NCBI RefSeq assembly: GCF_030385785.1
Contig: NZ_JAUEDK010000002.1
Location: forward strand, 1 to 64,000
Direction: 5' to 3'
DNA: 64,000 nucleotides
From: Crenobacter oryzisoli
Lineage (GTDB): Bacteria > Pseudomonadota > Gammaproteobacteria > Burkholderiales > Chromobacteriaceae
The translations under genes were made by a program, and so were the position numbers. The notes under the pieces are model-generated. The model was not told where the DNA came from. It ran no database searches and saw only the letters and a program-made list of their open reading frames with translations. Below are positions 63,584-64,000 of the stretch, in pieces (positions within the stretch are counted from its first letter, which is position 1; each line of letters begins with the position of its first letter).

Positions 63584-64000
63584 GCATTTCTACCCATCCG
63601 TTTACCCATCCCTCGATCTAGTACGTTTTGGAGCCTGGTGAGGCTAGTTGCAGCAGATCCTGTGTGCAGATCACACATAATGTTCAAGCGTCTGCGCCAG
63701 CCTCGCCGACTGACAGCGACACCATTTGGCGACGACTGATCACTGCGGCCCAGTAGCGGTAGGGGCTTCAGCAAAACTTCAGTAGCCATAACGGTTTCAG
63801 GACGATAAGGCCCGTTCCATCCGAATCCATTCATCATGATGCTCACGATCAAACCGCGAGCGCCATTAGCTCGCTCGCTTGGGCAACCGACTTGGCAAGA
63901 ATCGTTCCCAACACAACCGTAAAAGAAGGGAACTTTACTCACTTCCTGATAGATACAGATTTTTACCTGCCGAACCTGTACTCAGGTCTTATCACAGTCA
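63584..64000. other. Right end of the window, no recognised gene
   Basis: About 415 bp follow the tRNA terminator. A minus-strand frame at 63553-63942 shows no family resemblance and overlaps the terminator. Base composition is lower in GC than in recN. It could be the start of an element integrated at the tRNA, but no integrase or repeat of the tRNA end is visible here. Confidence 0.5.

Noticed and set aside
63553-63942. 129-residue minus-strand frame after tRNA-Ser
   Set aside because: It overlaps the terminator hairpin and has no recognisable motif.

Overview
The window is chromosomal DNA of a GC-rich Betaproteobacterium, most likely of the order Neisseriales (Chromobacteriaceae/Chitinibacteraceae side). 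This placement is an inference from protein resemblance and from housekeeping blocks such as the M23 peptidase-anmK pair, ccoI-ccoS, cca-prpF-dusC and nadK-recN. No 16S rRNA or other decisive marker is present.

Layout. (1) 1-300: the end of an IS21-type insertion sequence, with a 3 x 23 bp repeat near its terminus. (2) 308-27372: core genes. They are rnk, a hydrolase/ferredoxin pair, dnaB, a VOC protein, rmuC, recJ with a phosphoglycerate-mutase-like gene, a murein endopeptidase, anmK, ftsK, hemH, two tandem LivJ-like binding lipoproteins, a periplasmic chorismate mutase, an EamA exporter with an AraC regulator, typA, an unrecognised gene, a quinone oxidoreductase, and ccoI-ccoS for cbb3 oxidase maturation. 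(3) About 27380-44700: an accessory block starting directly after ccoS with the relic of a zinc alcohol dehydrogenase. It contains a Cyc2-like porin-cytochrome fusion and a diheme c4-type cytochrome, a flavin-split-barrel protein, an ADP-forming acyl-CoA synthetase fused to a GNAT acetyltransferase, a 111 bp MITE, and a PHA synthase. Then follows a tight five-gene operon (beta-CASP nuclease, AMP phosphorylase, divergent PRPP synthetase, ClpP-like protease, UspA), and an opposing hsp20-usp-adh operon. Perfect FNR/ANR boxes precede both of these operons. (4) 44755-63547: core genes again. They are an LplT-like transporter with a 9-G tract, lpd, a peroxiredoxin-glutaredoxin hybrid, slt, an NDUFA9-like protein, cca, prpF, dusC, a nucleoside hydrolase, a DUF1653 protein, an HDAC-family protein, msrA, a two-component pair, nadK, recN and tRNA-Ser(UGA). 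(5) 63548-64000: a terminator and nothing else recognised.

How it fits together. The accessory block looks like an oxygen-limitation and energy-stress island. FNR/ANR would sense low oxygen and switch on stress proteins (Usp, Hsp20), nucleotide recycling (AMP phosphorylase and PRPP synthetase), RNA and protein turnover, and fermentative enzymes (alcohol dehydrogenase, ADP-forming synthetase). The Cyc2-like protein and the c4 cytochrome could bring electrons from outside the cell to a cbb3 oxidase, whose maturation genes lie next door. That functional picture is inference; the gene identities and the two boxes are read from the sequence.
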